Positions 1 through 14,106 of a DNA stretch of 64,000 nt are shown in pieces. How positions within the stretch are numbered: the first letter of the stretch is position 1; every line of letters begins with the position of its first letter. The notes beneath the pieces were generated by a model, which saw only the letters and a list, made by a program, of their open reading frames with translations, was not told the DNA's origin and searched no databases. Made by a program: the position numbers and the translations under genes. The stretch is from Dromaius novaehollandiae (Eukaryota > Chordata > Aves > Casuariiformes > Dromaiidae), in assembly GCF_036370855.1 (NCBI RefSeq), contig NC_088101.1:41152544-41216543 (forward strand), read 5' to 3'.

Positions 1-680
1 TCCCTTCAACAGCATGACACCATTGAGTTATATTCAGCTTGCACTCCTCTAATGCTCAAATCCTTTCCTGCAGTTCTGCTGTCCAGGCAGTCTCGTCCCT
101 CTGTTTGTATTGCAGAATATGGCACTCATGTCCCACTTTTTTTTTTTTTTTTTAAGACCATTTCTCAAGAGTTTGAGATCCTGATCCTGTCTTCCAGTGC
201 CTGTTAGATTGGTATTATCTGCATAGTTAAAACACACTCTATTCCTTCAACTAAATCACTGATGAAAATATTGAGCAGTACTAGACTCAAGCAAGGTCCT
301 TGAAGAATTGTTTGATATACCCTAGTCTGACATTGAAGCATTGATTCTCCACTCTCACAGATTTTTCTAATCAATTCTGCATTTCCAAACAGTTTTATCT
401 ACTGCATATTTTCCTAGCTGGTAGACAGCGAGGCAGCATCAAAATCTGTGTAAAAGTCAAGTTATTTGACTCCCACTGCTTTGCCCTTATTTACTCTGTC
501 AAAGAAAATGAGATGAACTTGGCACAACTTGCTATTGGCATATCCATGCTTGCTGTTACTCATCTCATTATTTTCTAGGTGCCTACAAATTGCTTGTTTG
601 ATTATAATCTGGCATTTTTCCTGGGTCTGAAGTTAAGTTGACTGCTGCATAGTTCTCCAATTGCTCTTCTCCCCTGCCCC
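1..680. mobile_element. Degraded CR1-associated interspersed repeat (tentative)
   Basis: The order of phrases here (a 'gatgaaaatattgagcag' block, then 'caaggtccttgaagaat', 'ttctaatcaattctgcatt' and a 'catatccatgcttgctg' block) follows, with many substitutions, an abundant avian repeat that I associate with CR1 LINEs. That repeat reads roughly 'ttaaacaggactggccccag', 'gagccctggggaac', then 'ccatgctgactgg'. The match is from memory and the copy is very diverged. No intact ORF is present. Orientation and subfamily were not determined. Confidence 0.35.
137..153. repeat. poly-T run (17 T)
   Basis: This is an uninterrupted run of 17 T inside the degraded repeat. It reads as poly-A on the minus strand and could be an old retroposon tail or simple slippage. 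No target-site duplication is obvious. Confidence 0.7.
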
Positions 681-989
681 TTTTCGAAGAGAGCCTCAGT
701 GTTGGGGTGCAGAATTTAAAAAGACACTTTCCTTGACTCCAAGATTACTACTAGCAGTTCTGAGATGGCTGAAGCAATTTGCCTACATAAGCAAGCTTAA
801 ATTTCACCATATCAAACCAAAACAAGACCATCTGATTTGTCATCTTTAACCTATACTTTCCCTACAATAGGCTCAGCTCTTACCCTTTTGTAACTATTAA
901 TGCAGTTTCTTGCTCTCTGGTTAATGAAATTTGCAACCTCTCCTTCTTTGTAATGCATACATTATACACAATCTCAGAAAGGCCTAGTA

Positions 990-1851
990 TTGCAGGCGAA
1001 AGAGCCTCGACTCATGAAATTTCACTTAAATTCATTTATTGCTAATTAACATAAGCTTTTTGCTATGATTTGGGTATTGCAAAACAAAGACAAGCTATTA
1101 AACCAACAGTTAGGAAAAACACCTTTCCTGCCTTTTCCCAAGGTTCAACTTCAGTTCAACGCCTCCCTACCCCACCTTTCTAGTCTCAGCCCCCTTGTTT
1201 TTGCCACACTTTACAATCAGTCCATCCCAATCTTTGGTGAGACAACAAGCAGGGTAGGAGATTGGAGCCATAGCCTACTGGATTTTAACACTTCTTGTTT
1301 CTTATTCATTTCCTCTGCTCTGCTGCAGGTCCTCCATGGGCTGCAGTCCCTTCACAGATGTACCTGCTCTGGTGTGAGTTCCTCCACAGGCCATAGTCCC
1401 TTTGGGGATGTCCCTGCTCTGGCATGCTTTATCCACCAGCTGCAATCCCCTCAGAGGCATACCTCCTCCAGCATGGAGCACCTCCTTCCAGATGTGAACC
1501 CCAATGTCCCCCTCTGCATGCCTCCTCCATTTTATTTCTCTAAACAGGTCTCTTCACATTTCTCCTCACCTATTCCCTTTTGTGTCCTCCTTTGTCTCCT
1601 CTCGCATGTGCCTCCACATGCCCCCTCCTGTTTCTCCTGCCCTTAGTGGCTACTGCCCTTTCTTAGAGAAAGCTGAGCAGAGATGCCATGTAGTCCTCTG
1701 ACTGCTTAGCATGAAGTAGATTCTTTTCATCTGATTCAGAGCCAGTGAAATCAGCTGTGATCAGCACAAGGTAGGTAGTTCATGGCTTCTGCTTGCACAG
1801 ATCACTCCTACACTCCCCTGCTACTGAAACCCTGCCACTTATGTCCAATAC
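990..1851. mobile_element. LTR-like repeat, copy 1 (avian ERV-type)
   Basis: This copy begins near 'aggcgaaagagcctcgactc', passes through 'tttgctatgatttgggtatt' and 'ctcctctgctctgctgcagg', and ends near 'cctgccacttatgtccaata'. The same landmarks recur in the same order at 3,258-3,770. It also matches, from memory, a common avian LTR family with a 'ggtcctccatgggctgcag' block. It includes short imperfect internal repeats of the type 'tccatgggctgcagtccctt / ccacaggccatagtcccttt' between about 1,330 and 1,460. The ORFs seen across it are by-products of its pyrimidine-rich composition. Subfamily and orientation are unknown. Confidence 0.6.
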
Positions 1852-1859
1852 TTTCCACC

Positions 1860-2490
1860 CATACCTCCACAAAACACATTTAAGAGCTGCTTGAATATAC
1901 ATCCATTATAAACTTTTAGGATCACCACAGCCTTAATAAACATGTATTATAAAACCTACCCTTCCTCCCAAATAGGGACTGACATTGTAACATTATGCAC
2001 ATACACATTAATTCCACCTCTCATCCCTGGGAACCATATTATTGGGAGTTATCACTGTCAGTCTGAACATGTGTTCCTCACAAACCAGACTACAGAGGTC
2101 AATATTTTAACAATGGGAGTATATACTTACCACAGAATCCACCCCTTGCTCCTGGTAACCAGATTATCAGAATTAACACTCTTACAGTCTTAAGATGAAC
2201 TCCTCAAATTCCACCTCTTGTCCCCAAACATCACCCTTTGGCCCTGTAAAACAGAAAAGCAAGAAGCTTACAACAGTTTGAAAACTTGAAAGCCATTACA
2301 AACTCCCCTCTTATCTTTACAGACTAGAAGATCAGGCTTAACATTGTAACAACCTTAACTCTCATTACAAACTTCAGACCTTGCCCCTGCAAAACATACA
2401 GCCAAGGACACTGTAGCAGTCTGAATATGCATCCACTATAAATTCCACACTTTGCCCCTTGACAAGGGTCTCTTTTACAGGAACAGCAAG
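1860..2490. repeat. Degenerate minisatellite, unit about 70 bp
   Basis: The block repeats a theme: 'aattccaccyyttgcccctg', then 'gaaccagattatcag', then 'ttaacactgtaacagtctta', then 'acatgcatccactataaa'. Recognisable units start near 1,905, 2,008, 2,136, 2,205, 2,375 and 2,450, with strong divergence and length changes between them. It lies between the two LTR-like copies, so it may be an internal or inter-LTR satellite of the same element. No coding potential is seen. Confidence 0.55.
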
Positions 2491-3257
2491 ATCAGGCCAC
2501 TGCTCCACATATCCCTCCATCATCTGATCCCAAAGCCCTCCTCTGTGGCTCAGGACAGTGTTTATAAATTGAATAAGCCCCAAACTTCCCCAAACAATGC
2601 TCTCAAGCCATCAGCTGTAATCCACCATCTCATTTCCCAGCACTGCTGTAACCACTGCAACAGCATCTCCTTGCAGCAGCAGCCATAGGCATGCTATAAT
2701 TAATTTCACTTTGAGCAAAGGACCATTCAGTGGCTACGCTTTGGAGAGCAGCGCTCCCATTTCCAGTGCTTAATCACTGTAACCGGGGCACCCTAAACAG
2801 GCTCCTTTTTTAATCTGCCAGAGTCCTCAGTTTCCCCATCCTAGGTATGAGGGTCTCCCTGCCCCAGGCAGCCACTCAGGTCCCCGGCTGTTCAGCACCT
2901 AGCTGGCAACATGGCCACTTCAGCATCACCAAGTGCCAACTCCTGACCAAGGGCCTCCCTTTCACACTTAGCACTTGTTAGCACCTACATTAGCAGGCCC
3001 TCACTTTCACCAAAGCAGCCCCAGCCCATCTCTCCAGCTCTAAGCAGGCCCTGTCTCTCCAGTGCCCTGCTGGGAGCCTTTGCCAAGACTCACCATTTCC
3101 CACCTGTTTACACTGTTTGCACCTGTTTCCCCACACACAAATTCCCCCTACCTGAATCAAGACTCCTTCCAGCATCTCAAAGTCGCAGCAATTACCCCAG
3201 TCCCTACCACATGTCATCTGGGTGACGCCCACATTTCCCCCCCCCCCCCCCATTACT
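2491..3257. other. C/T-rich stretch between the minisatellite and LTR copy 2
   Basis: This stretch is pyrimidine-rich and has several 'agcagccccagccc' or 'gcaggccctg' phrases. It ends in a run of about 14 C near 3,238-3,251. No convincing gene, splice-bounded exon or tRNA-like primer-binding site was recognised. It is most simply the decayed interior of the LTR-flanked element. Confidence 0.4.
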
Positions 3258-3770
3258 GCCTCAGGCAAAACAGTCAACTCAGGGAATTTCACTCAATTTC
3301 ATTATTTCATCTCATCAGCAATTTCATTACTGATTTGGATACCGAGAAACAGACAACAGTTAACGCAGTACTTACAGATCCCTTTTCCTCCCTTTCCTCA
3401 GGCTCAGCTTCAGTCCAACACCTCTTCCCCCTCCTTCCTAATCTCAGCTCCCCCAGTTTTCGCCACACATCACGCTTAGGCTCTCCCAGTCTCGCTGGTG
3501 AGGCCCCAGGCAGCACAGGGGATTGGGGTCAGTGCGTAGCAGTTTCTTTCCGCTGCTCCTTGCTTCTTACTCGTTTCCCCTGCTCCGGCACAGGCACCCC
3601 ACGCGCCGCTCTGCCAGTTGGAGCTGTGGCATAGGCAGCCGCTCAGCAGCCGTTAGGGGCCGGCTGGAACTGGCTGCAGCCTGACCAGGCCAGGCAGCAC
3701 CTCCTCCCTCACAGCTCAGCCTTAGCAGCCCCCCCCCCCTCCAAAAGCCTGCCCCTCACACCCAATACAA
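3258..3770. mobile_element. LTR-like repeat, copy 2 (direct orientation)
   Basis: Landmarks of copy 1 recur here in the same order: 'tcaggcaaaacagtcaactc', 'gaatttcactcaatttcatt', 'gatttggataccgagaaac', 'ggctcagcttcagtccaaca' and 'gcctgcccctcacacccaat'. The copy is shorter because most of the 'ggctgcagtccctt' block is missing. It is richer in CpG than copy 1 (for example 'ccccacgcgccgctctgcc'). The two copies lie about 2.27 kb apart. They could be the paired LTRs of one old provirus or two separate insertions. Confidence 0.6.
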
Positions 3771-6700
3771 CTAATAGATATATTAAATAACTTCTTCAGT
3801 GATAAATGATGGCCTTTGTTCTGTTCTAGTCCTCCCATCTGTTAGCCTCCATGCTCATTTACTTGGGCTAAATGGACCGAACCCGGACAAGATGGTATGC
3901 TGGTCTGGCCTGGGACAACACTTGTGCCTCCAGTGTCTGTGAGATTTGCTTTTTTGTAGAAGTCTTGTCAACTCTCACTGCTAGAAATATTTGAAATTAA
4001 AGAGCTAAATATTACCAAACACTCCCTTTTCTAAAAAGCTGAAACCATGGTAAAGCTATAGAGTTATCACATATGAATGTGCATGTATGTGTATTTCTAA
4101 ATACTTGAAGCCAAGAATGGGGGACTGCAGTATATCCCCCTGCTAATTATATTTCTGCAAAGAATCCTGCCTAAAGCCTTATTCTAGCCTTAACTTGCAA
4201 AATTTTGGAACTTATGAATTCAACAGCATAGTTAAGGGTCTAACTAAAGGAGCCGTTAGTTTGGCAACATTTATTCCAGCAAGGTTTCAGATCTCCTTAA
4301 ATTAAACCATAGAGTCAACAGAATTGAGGCATAGCAAGGGAAAAATTCTGAGCAAAGAGGAAACCCGCCAAGCTAGGAAGTCTTAGCATGCACTTGCATT
4401 ACCACGGTCCTATTGACACTGCTCTGCAAAAGCAGTAAGGTCAAGTCCCCCAGTCCTGTTATTCGGTAGGTTTGTTTTGATGCACAGAAATGCACCGAGA
4501 CAGACTGCCAGACCCGATTGTAACAGCAGTAGCTTTTAGGGGGAGATTTCCAACCCAGCACAAGTGGCATTTATGCCCCAAACTCTTGAAAGTCAGTAGG
4601 ATCTTCCCTTTTTGGGCTTTTATTACTTTTCCTTCAACAGTTGACTTACTAGGGAAGGGCAGAGGTGAGGGGGACAGCAATTTCATCTAACACAGCCATT
4701 CACACTCTGCGAACAGCACGTCACCATGTTAGTGAAATGCAACACTGAGCACAAGTGATCCCAGGGTAGGCTTGAGTGTAATGAGACAGTGGCTCCAAAA
4801 CAGGGCTGAGGTGAGAGGGTCTTGGGATAGGTAAGGGAAAGGACAAAGAGGTCAACACCATGCAGCACAGACCACTGCCAATTCCTCATGCAAGGCTGAA
4901 CTACAGAACAGCTGAGCCAAAGGATGGAAGCACTGTTTCTGGAGCAGAACCTGCTCCTTTCATCCCTCTTCATGAGGGCTAACAGCTTCTCAGACTTACA
5001 GAAGAGTTCAGCATTGTGGCAATTAGGTGGTGATTAAGCAGCCGAAGGAGCAAATCCAAAGAAAAAAATTCTGTATTTCACTTCCTTTGAGGCAGATAAA
5101 TTCTGCAGTAAGGAAATAATAGGTATGCAGATAATTATGCTTTGAGTATCAGAGAGTTCTCACTGTTGTATTTTGGGTGGTCAGATTCACCATATTCATG
5201 TATCTATTACACTTTCAAGTTGTCAACTTAACTGCATTTCCCACCCACCCCCCGCAAAAATGCCTGCAGCAGACAGATGTAAGAACTTAGCTAAAAGATA
5301 TACTGCAGCAAGATTCCATCACATCATACCAGAGCAATTTTTCTAAATAAACAGCTTTCACTGATCCATCCAATTTTTCTATTTCAATATAGCAAGTCTC
5401 TTGAAAATATGAAGTCCAAATTACAGAACACTACACTCCACAGAAAAGAAATCAAATCCTCTTTTAATACTTACTACAAACATTGTGTTGTTACCTTCTG
5501 CCTTAAAGCAACTGGTCTCAAAAACAAAGGTCTGTTTTACCATAAAACTTCTCTTATTTGCTATAGATTGCACAGATCTTGTGCTATTTGCATTTTTATT
5601 ACTATCTTGTGTAACACAGGAATGAAGCAAAACTCTATGCTAAGCCATCTGCCATATTTTCCTAACACTGGTTGACTTAGTGTGGAAGAATGTGAACTGT
5701 TCCAAACATCTGACAGTTATTCTGAAGCTCCATTTGATGAAACAGGAGTCACTGTATATCTCTAGCAATGAATGTAAAATTGGAATTTTAAATGTTATTT
5801 CATACATCAAAGACAACATTATTTTATCTGTTTCATCCAAAGCTTTAAACTCCTCTGTTGGACGAGTTAAGGAATAGATTCTATTTAATTCCATACCTCC
5901 TGTGATCACACAGCTGTGTGATATGATACAACCAAAATCATTTTTCAAGGAATGGAAACACTCCACACAAACTCACAAAGGAGTAATAAATCTTAAGGAT
6001 TCAATTTGCAACAGATGTTGGATATTACAGCAACAGTGGATACAGCTCTGAATATTGTAAGAACAGGGACAAAATGACAGAAATGTAGTTTCTATTTTTC
6101 TCTAAGCAGTTCTCATAAGCTTTTAAAAAGCTGCATTTGCCAGCTTAGGTTTGTGCTTTTTTACTTAATTTTTGCTTTTCTCCCTGCTATCTCTAAACTT
6201 TTTCAGGTCAAATTCTCCATGCTTCAATAAATCTCACTGCTATTATAAATCAAGCAAATATTAATTTGGAGGGTACATTATGCTAATTTTACACCTTTCT
6301 GACACATCAGGTACTGGCCTCTATTGCAAACAGGATACAGGGCCTTGGATTCAGCCTACCATGAAAGTCCCTATGTATCATTTAAATATATTTTAAGAGT
6401 ACCCTTCAGTGCTTATTTGAGCAATCAGGCACTCCAGCTGCACTGTTATCACAGAACATATGCTTACCATCACAGCCCATCTTTATCAACAGCTAGTAAT
6501 GCCTCCCATGCATTATTCTTCTGCATTTATAAAGTATAGTGTTAAATGTGCATTTAAGTGAAATACAGGTTTTTAGACAAATATAAAGAATTCCTGTGAT
6601 GAAATAACAGCCTCAGGGTTGCCTGCCGAACTACCAATTGAAAGAGAATGTTTTCCTTACATTAAGGTAATTTTCTGTTTATAAGCAGTTAAGTACCAAG

Positions 6701-9700
6701 GCATGAGCAAACTGTTTGCCTTCTGGAAAGAACATGGCTCTGCCTACTTATGCCAAAAAGCATAGCATTTCTTAAATCCATTTCAGTCTTTCAGCAAGAG
6801 TTAAAGTAAAAACTGATTAAATTATTAAAATCCTGGGCAGGTGGGGAGCAAACAGAGGCAAGGAAAAAACAGTTTGAGGGGCCAGGTATCTTTAACTCAA
6901 GATCTTCAGAGTTTTGCAAAAACACTGAATCTTGGCCATGATCTCTATGTATCTGGATAAGCAAGAGACATTTTTTGGAAGAGATTTGAGAAGATTCAGT
7001 TAAGTTTCCTAAACAGTCTATTTGATGAAAAAAGATGCATCTATAATCTAGATATGCAGGTATTGTATAATGGATTGTTTTAATATACATTACATGCGTG
7101 TTGCTTTCTTACTAAAGGCTGAATGAAGAATACTCAGGTTTATAGTGAATTAACCAACGAGTTACTTAACATTATCTTTAAATGATGCATGTATCCTCAA
7201 ATCCTGGTTTCCTGGGAATCGATATTACTTCTCCAAATTCCAATTTAAAGCCTTGAAGAATTTGATTCTCCAGTGCTAATGGATAGATCAGTTTTATATT
7301 TGTACTTGTGTATACTTGAAACTACTACTCCTGTTCACTCTGACCCACATCTCAGTAATAAATATGGCATTAAGTTGCCTATGAACACAGAATTAAGTAA
7401 CCCTCATCCAACAAGGATAGTACAGTGGATAAATTATCTGGATGGAGAAAGTTTAGTCTCTGCAGAGTCAGAATTTGAACCATTTAGTAAAACCACAGTA
7501 AAATAATCCAACCACCACAATGAACACTCCTAAAGAGAATCTGGAGGCATCTCTGCAGGACATGAGACTGAGAAAAACAAATTCACTTCATATTCACCAC
7601 TGAATGTTATCAATATGATGAAATACATCCAGAAAGGATTTAGGCACCTAGAAGTTGATCACTACAGTATCTAACATTCAGGCTCCTGACTACTAAAATG
7701 GGATCTTGAATCCTGTATTAAATGCCTAAGTCCAAACATGATGCCTGAGGGGAAATGGTGCCTCACCCAGGGGTCCCCAAATAGCCACTGTGCTGAGCAA
7801 ACTGTCATCTGAGGATATGAACATACTCCAAAACCTGTCCCTCTTTCTGATGCTTGGCACTGCAGTAAAGCATGTCCATCTATTTAGGATCCATATACCA
7901 GAATCTTCTTTTGAAGATGCATGTTTTTTGAAAAAATGCGTTGATGAGAGCGCTGCTACTCACTTGTAGTTACGTAAAAGATTTGGGTGTACAAACAGAA
8001 TGCAAGAAATACAAATTGTGCATCCCCTGTAGAATATCCTAATTTCCAGTAACAGGGTGCTGGAAGGTTGTCTCCACTTGCTTAACAGTGAGTTAACACA
8101 GCAGCAGCAGCACAAGGTGCTGTTAGGGAAAGCACACGAGTCTGGCTGGTATTCAGTCTCACTTTGTACACTGCCAACACCCACCACTGTTCTATTAGAG
8201 ATGTTAGCAGGTACATCCCTGCCTATGATTTCAGAGAGCTGTCAACTTCTGTATCACTTTCTGGAGTTGTAACGGTCAATTTTGAGTTCAGCATCACATG
8301 GTCACAGTTCAGTTTTTTTCTCTTGAGGCATTACTTTTCTTTATCAGTGTAATTGACATTGAAGACTGCCTTTTTTTGCCTGCTCAGATCTGAGAGGTCC
8401 TTCTCAAGTTGCTTGCCATTAGCATGGCATTTAAGTACCCCAGAGAGCTGAAAGACTTACTAACAGGAAAGAACATTAAGACAACATAAAAGAAAATCAT
8501 TGGAGCTTAGTAGTTAGGACATGTACTGGGGTAAGACCTGGATTCTGTCTGAAATTCATTTAAAGTCCCTGAGCATCTGTTTAAATGCAGGCCATTTCAA
8601 AGCTTAATCAGAATTCATACTAAAAATTTCATCTCTGATTATGAGTACACTGAGCCATTTACTTACTCCCACACATAAGTCAGCTGCATGGCAAATCAGT
8701 TCACAGAGATCATTTAATTACTCATGAGTGCACCTAGGCCAGTAGATCCTAATCCTTATAAGTGACCTATAATTTCAAGTGTTTGTTCAGAAGAGAAACA
8801 TTTCAGTGTGTCAGGAAGGATCATTCAGAGGTTTAGAACTCCAGAATTGTTCCTCCATCAGTTTTACCTACAGTAAAAAGATGCACAGATTTTCATAGGC
8901 TCATATCAGTTTCATTACTCTTCTGATAGAACTTTTTTTGCCAAAAGAAGCAACTTTCCTTTAAATGATTTCTTAACTATTATATTCTATTTCATATTGG
9001 ATCTAGTATTTCACATAATTTTACACAATCATCTGAGGATTGTGAATAAGAATAATTTTTATTTATCCCAACACTCAGACTGATTGCCTTTATACTGCTG
9101 CATTTTATTGCAACACAAGTTCCCCCCGCCCCATAAAATGAGAGAGAAGACCAAGCTCTGCTAAGTTTTGAGCACTCATGAAGTATGACACTATTACCTA
9201 GAATAGGAAGGGAATTTAACTTTCAGTATTTTACTATAGAAAATTCAGTCTCATTCTATTTACAAAGCTAGAGAGGTTTCCCTGTGAATGGGAAGGAGAC
9301 AAGCTAAACTGCTTCCCCCCTTGCCTCTCCTGTGGACATCACACAACAGCAAGGCATGTTCTCAAAGGGTATGTTGGAGAGCCTCATCCAAAACATCAGC
9401 CATGGGGGCCAGTGACACATGGCATCAAGTCACTAACAAAGGCAGATGAGGCAGAGGCCTGCGCAGCTCTCACCCTGCAGCAGAGAAACTGGAGGCAGGC
9501 TAAAAGGAGGAGGAGAAAAGGTTAGCACCTCAGCTACCTCCACTAACACTGATTGCAGCAGAAAATTAGACTCAACTAGAGCTTAACAGAGGGCAATTTT
9601 TGCCCACTGGCTTCCTTCAGACAATTTGTGGCATTGATTTTAACATCATGATTTATTTATTGTGGCTCTCTAACATAAAGATGCCATTAAAAATGACTGC

Positions 9701-12700
9701 AGTCTGCTTAGCAGCCAACTTTAGAGATGGGCTGGTGCAAAGAAAGATTTATTGGCTTGAAACAGATGTTTCAAATCTTCCCACCTCCCCAAGAAGCATT
9801 TAAGGCTCTGCACAATACATACAAATGCAAATGTAAGTCTTTGTAAAGGCAAAATATAGATCAGGTATAACTTACTGTACCTCTTTTCCTGATCCTACAG
9901 AAAGCTTAAAAAATGACTGGGAGTTAAAAACCCTATTGCTCATTTAGAGAAATTAATCTGAAGCCTACAGAAAACATTAATATAAGCATTAGCTATTCAG
10001 ATACTAGTCATTTCAGTGACTGATTACTGAAAAAAGTGGAAGATAAGAATTGTTGACAGTAGTGTCCAGAAAAAACAATGACAAGGTACAAAAAAATGAA
10101 ATGGGAATAGCAAAACCAAGACAAAAGTAATTGAAGTTCTTTGCTGAACTCACCATCACGCTGCATGATACAAACTGTGACAGGTTCTGAAGAATTAGCA
10201 GTGATAAGGCAAAAATCTACATTGATCTTATTTGCAGATTTCTCACTGCTTTCAGTAAAAGTCTGTCTTTGACCAGAGGACAGTATACACAGGTAAAATT
10301 TCTTGGCTGTGAGCCAGAGTATAAATTATTTGCAATGCATAGTCTCCGCTAAAGTACTTTGCATGACCCATGTCTGAGATAGCAAGACCTCCAGCAATTT
10401 AAGTCGATAGCAAGCTATAGCACTAAGAACTTGGGTAGAGTCTGAATATCTGCACAGCTCCCATAATTCTGTGCCATATAGCCTTAATGTAACATCTGTG
10501 AAAGCTTCTTTAGATGCAGCCTGGTCTAGGGATTACTTGTCAATGCCAATCAGTACTGCTGAGAAAATATCTGCGGGTGCCAGAATATCAAGTGACCTGA
10601 ACCTCAGAGCAACAAGTTTCAATCCTTACAGAAACTGAAAAAGCCCAATTCCCTGCTTATTTGAAACAGGACTCAGCCTCTCCAACTTCAGACACTGACT
10701 AGTGTGAAGCAGCAAGCCAGAAAAGTTAGAGAATATTCCAAACAGTAGGCACAGGCTCACCACTACCTTCAGTTGGTCTGAGGATGCTGAGTAGCTTTAA
10801 ACTTCTTATTGCAATGGGAAAGACAGTTTTGCAGTCAAGACAGGAATTTCCATTTGAATGAAACATGCTTAACCAGCTAGATTCCAGCATCTCAGATTCT
10901 CACTTAATTTTTTTTCCCAAAAAAACAAAGTAGACAATTCAAAGCATTAGTTACCCTAGGGAAAGAGCTTCTCCATTTTTTTCATATTGTTACCCCCCAA
11001 AGATTTAGATTCTTTACTATTTCTACTACTGCAGTTTGAACAGCAGTAGCCAAGACGGCTTTCCAAAAAGCTAATGATTGTACTCCTCCCTTTAATGCTA
11101 TATTGTTTGATTAGAAGCAAATAGATCATGAGCTACAAATGAAGAACTCTGTTATTGTCAAGCTCCAACATAGAGCAGCTGGTTTATAAATAGATGTAGT
11201 TATTTATAGCTAAAGCTAAGCCTCTGTAAAGGAGAACTGAGGGAAAAGTTTGAACAAAATTCTTGTTCTGGATCATTTAACCATTAAACTGAAACAGGAA
11301 TTCAATTATTTGTTTACACTGTATGGAAATACTTGGCCAGATCTTTACCATCAAGAAATTGCACACAGTTGTCCCACTTTCATTTTTGCTGCCTTTGCTG
11401 TAATGCAAAGATGCATGTGTTCTGGCAAGAGCTTCTTACAGGAATGATCACACAAATGAATGAAACACCAGGATACACCTGAGTAGTCCATATTCACTAC
11501 ATTCTTTTTTGCTGTTAGGCCATCCAGGTGACAATTACTGATCATTTTAGCTGGAAATTGCATGTATGTTTCAAAGTTAATCTGACACTAAGAGGAATAC
11601 CACACCATATTTTTTTTATTCATTTTTCCTGTCTGAGTGGCCCTCAGGTCAGAGCACTAGTATAAATAGCTGTCTTTTCTAAAAAAGACTACTACTAGTT
11701 GCCTCATGTTGTTTCTTAAGCAAATATCACATGCACTCACTGATCAAGTTAACCTAAGCATCCATATGCTTGCACTTTCACATGTATCAGAATTATGGCT
11801 TTGTAACTGCATATTGTGGTATTTGTTTTAAAAGTACCATCTATATTTGTTTTCCTCTACTAGTGAATCATGACAATAAAACATTCAGAAGGGTGTTGTA
11901 ATTATTCTACTCCCTTATTTAAAAACAATATTTAAAATATTTTAGAGGCTAGCTGCTTGAATAAAAAAGGGATTCTTGATGCCCACATTTCCCTGGAATA
12001 GCTTTAAAAAGTAGCTATTTGTGTAGCTTTGGTGCTATTATTAAGCATCTTTCTGGAGAAGAACTGGAAGAGAAATACAGCCTAGTCAAGAGACTTTCTC
12101 TGGAAGAGAGAAATACAGTCTGTCAAAACAGACAAGTCAGACTTCAAGTTCACTGCCTCTATATCCCCCAGATTCAACATATCTTCAGTACTTTACTACA
12201 CACTACTGGTTCCTTTAAGTTTAACAAGGTGACAAGCAAAACTAAGGTGTCAGAAGAATATCTTTATAACAGACAGATATCACTTACCAGTGCTGTGCTG
12301 AGAATTGATATTCATTTAGTTTCCCGTGATTTAACATAGATGATGCAAGTATTAAGTCACTGTACAACTATATTTAAGTTCATTACCTTATACTGAACAG
12401 CACAACCAGTGACCAGCAGGTAACTGGGTTCAGCTGGAGGTTGTAGGATGACAGGCAAAGAGGATACCAAAGTTGAGGAGAACCAACAGTGGCATTTAGC
12501 TTGAAGACACTGGCAGAGATCAGCAGGTGGTCATTCATTTCAACTGCTCTAACTAAAAAGCACCAACAAAACCAACACCTTTCATGTCAGAAAGGGACAT
12601 ACTAGGTTACACTGAGTTTTGCTGGCTTCTACCTGAAACTTAGCCACAGCCTACACTTAGCTGTGCCACTTAGCCTACTCACTTTTTGCCACTGACTGGC

Positions 12701-14106
12701 TCCAGCAATTTCCTGAAAGAGCAGATTCTCAGTTTGGATCAGAATGTCTCTTGCTCCTGTACCAAGAGATTTTTCTGTAAGGACACTATGGATAAGAACT
12801 ACCCAGAGAAAACTAGCCACACAGTTATGACACATGACTAAATATTTAAAGATGTGTGTGCAGCTGACTGGGTAACTGAACCATTCTGTCTTCTCATATG
12901 CTTGCTCAAGTAAAAGCAGTGTTAGATGTGCATCACTTGATAGAAATGAAAAGCTACAAATAATCCCAGAATAACACTGACATTTTGCTGACAGGCTGCT
13001 GGTCACAGGGTTAAATAAGGTAATGTTTAACAGGACTCAGCCAAGCAGCTAGGACACTGACATAAGTTTAAAAGCAGGCACATTGTTACTGATTATTCCA
13101 GACTTAAACCTCTACCGCATAAGATTAAACTACAATTGAGAAGTACAGCTGAATACTCTGCCACTTGAAAGGAATGATGATCTATCATTTACCCCATGGA
13201 ACTACTTCAATAGTGACTGGTAGCTCTTTTGAACTAGTTTCCTTAGTGCACCCCAAGATCAGTGGAGTTTACTTACTCATTTTTATGCTGAATGAATAAA
13301 CCAAGCAATGACATTACATCATGCAAAGAGTGCCACAGTACAGCACAAAACTCTTCATTCTACTCAACCTCATTGATAGAATGCAAGGGAAAAAATAACA
13401 TACTTTTCCGAGCCTCTCCTAATGCTTTAGGCCATTCAAAGGAACATAATGTGAGCAGAAGTATTCCTTTCAAGAGACACTTCGCAATTTTCTTTCATCT
13501 GGAAACATTTCACAAGATTTTCCTCTGATAAGTCATGCATGTTTTTGCTGCATTGCTCCTTTTAAAGCTGCAAAAACAGCAAACTATAAAAATTCAGACT
13601 TCCTGAATGTACCTTACATATATCTAAAGGCAGACAGAAGCACTTCCAGAATCAAAGATTTTCTGTGCTTTTATTACAGCCAACACTGTCTATGCTTTTC
13701 TGCAATCAGACCTGGATTTCACCTTAGACATGGATCTTAGAATTCAACTAGGTAAGATAGCTTCTAGAAGTGCAAGCTATGGCTTCAAAGAACTATTCAT
13801 TTAGTAAACTATCCTCATATAAAAAAAGCAGAGAAAGTATTGCTCTGTCAACTTATTTGAAGCAGAAAAGTTTCAAAAAGTAGAGCAAGGGTAAAATAAC
13901 AGATGTTAGCTTTGATGAAGAAGGAAATGAACTTGTGAAGAACTGTCCTTTTGCATTTCAGAAAGCACTTTGAGCTTGATCCAGAGTAAACGGACTTCAA
14001 AACCAGTGTTAGTAGTGCAACACTCAGCTTTTAGAATCCTGCCTCCATAGTGGCGTTCAGGCCTAGAAACATTAATTCCCTGTACTTCAGCATGTGATCT
14101 ATAGAG

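Noticed and set aside
1065..1701. Plus-strand ORFs of 193 and 65 codons
   Set aside because: They lie within the pyrimidine-rich LTR-like repeat and encode Ser/Pro/Leu-rich low-complexity peptides.
1860..2490. Tandem array considered as a CRISPR
   Set aside because: The units are about 70 bp, head to tail and diverged, without constant repeats and unique spacers, and the genome is eukaryotic.
3062..3634. 190-codon plus-strand ORF
   Set aside because: It runs across the poly-C run and LTR copy 2. The composition follows the repeat and no domain is seen.
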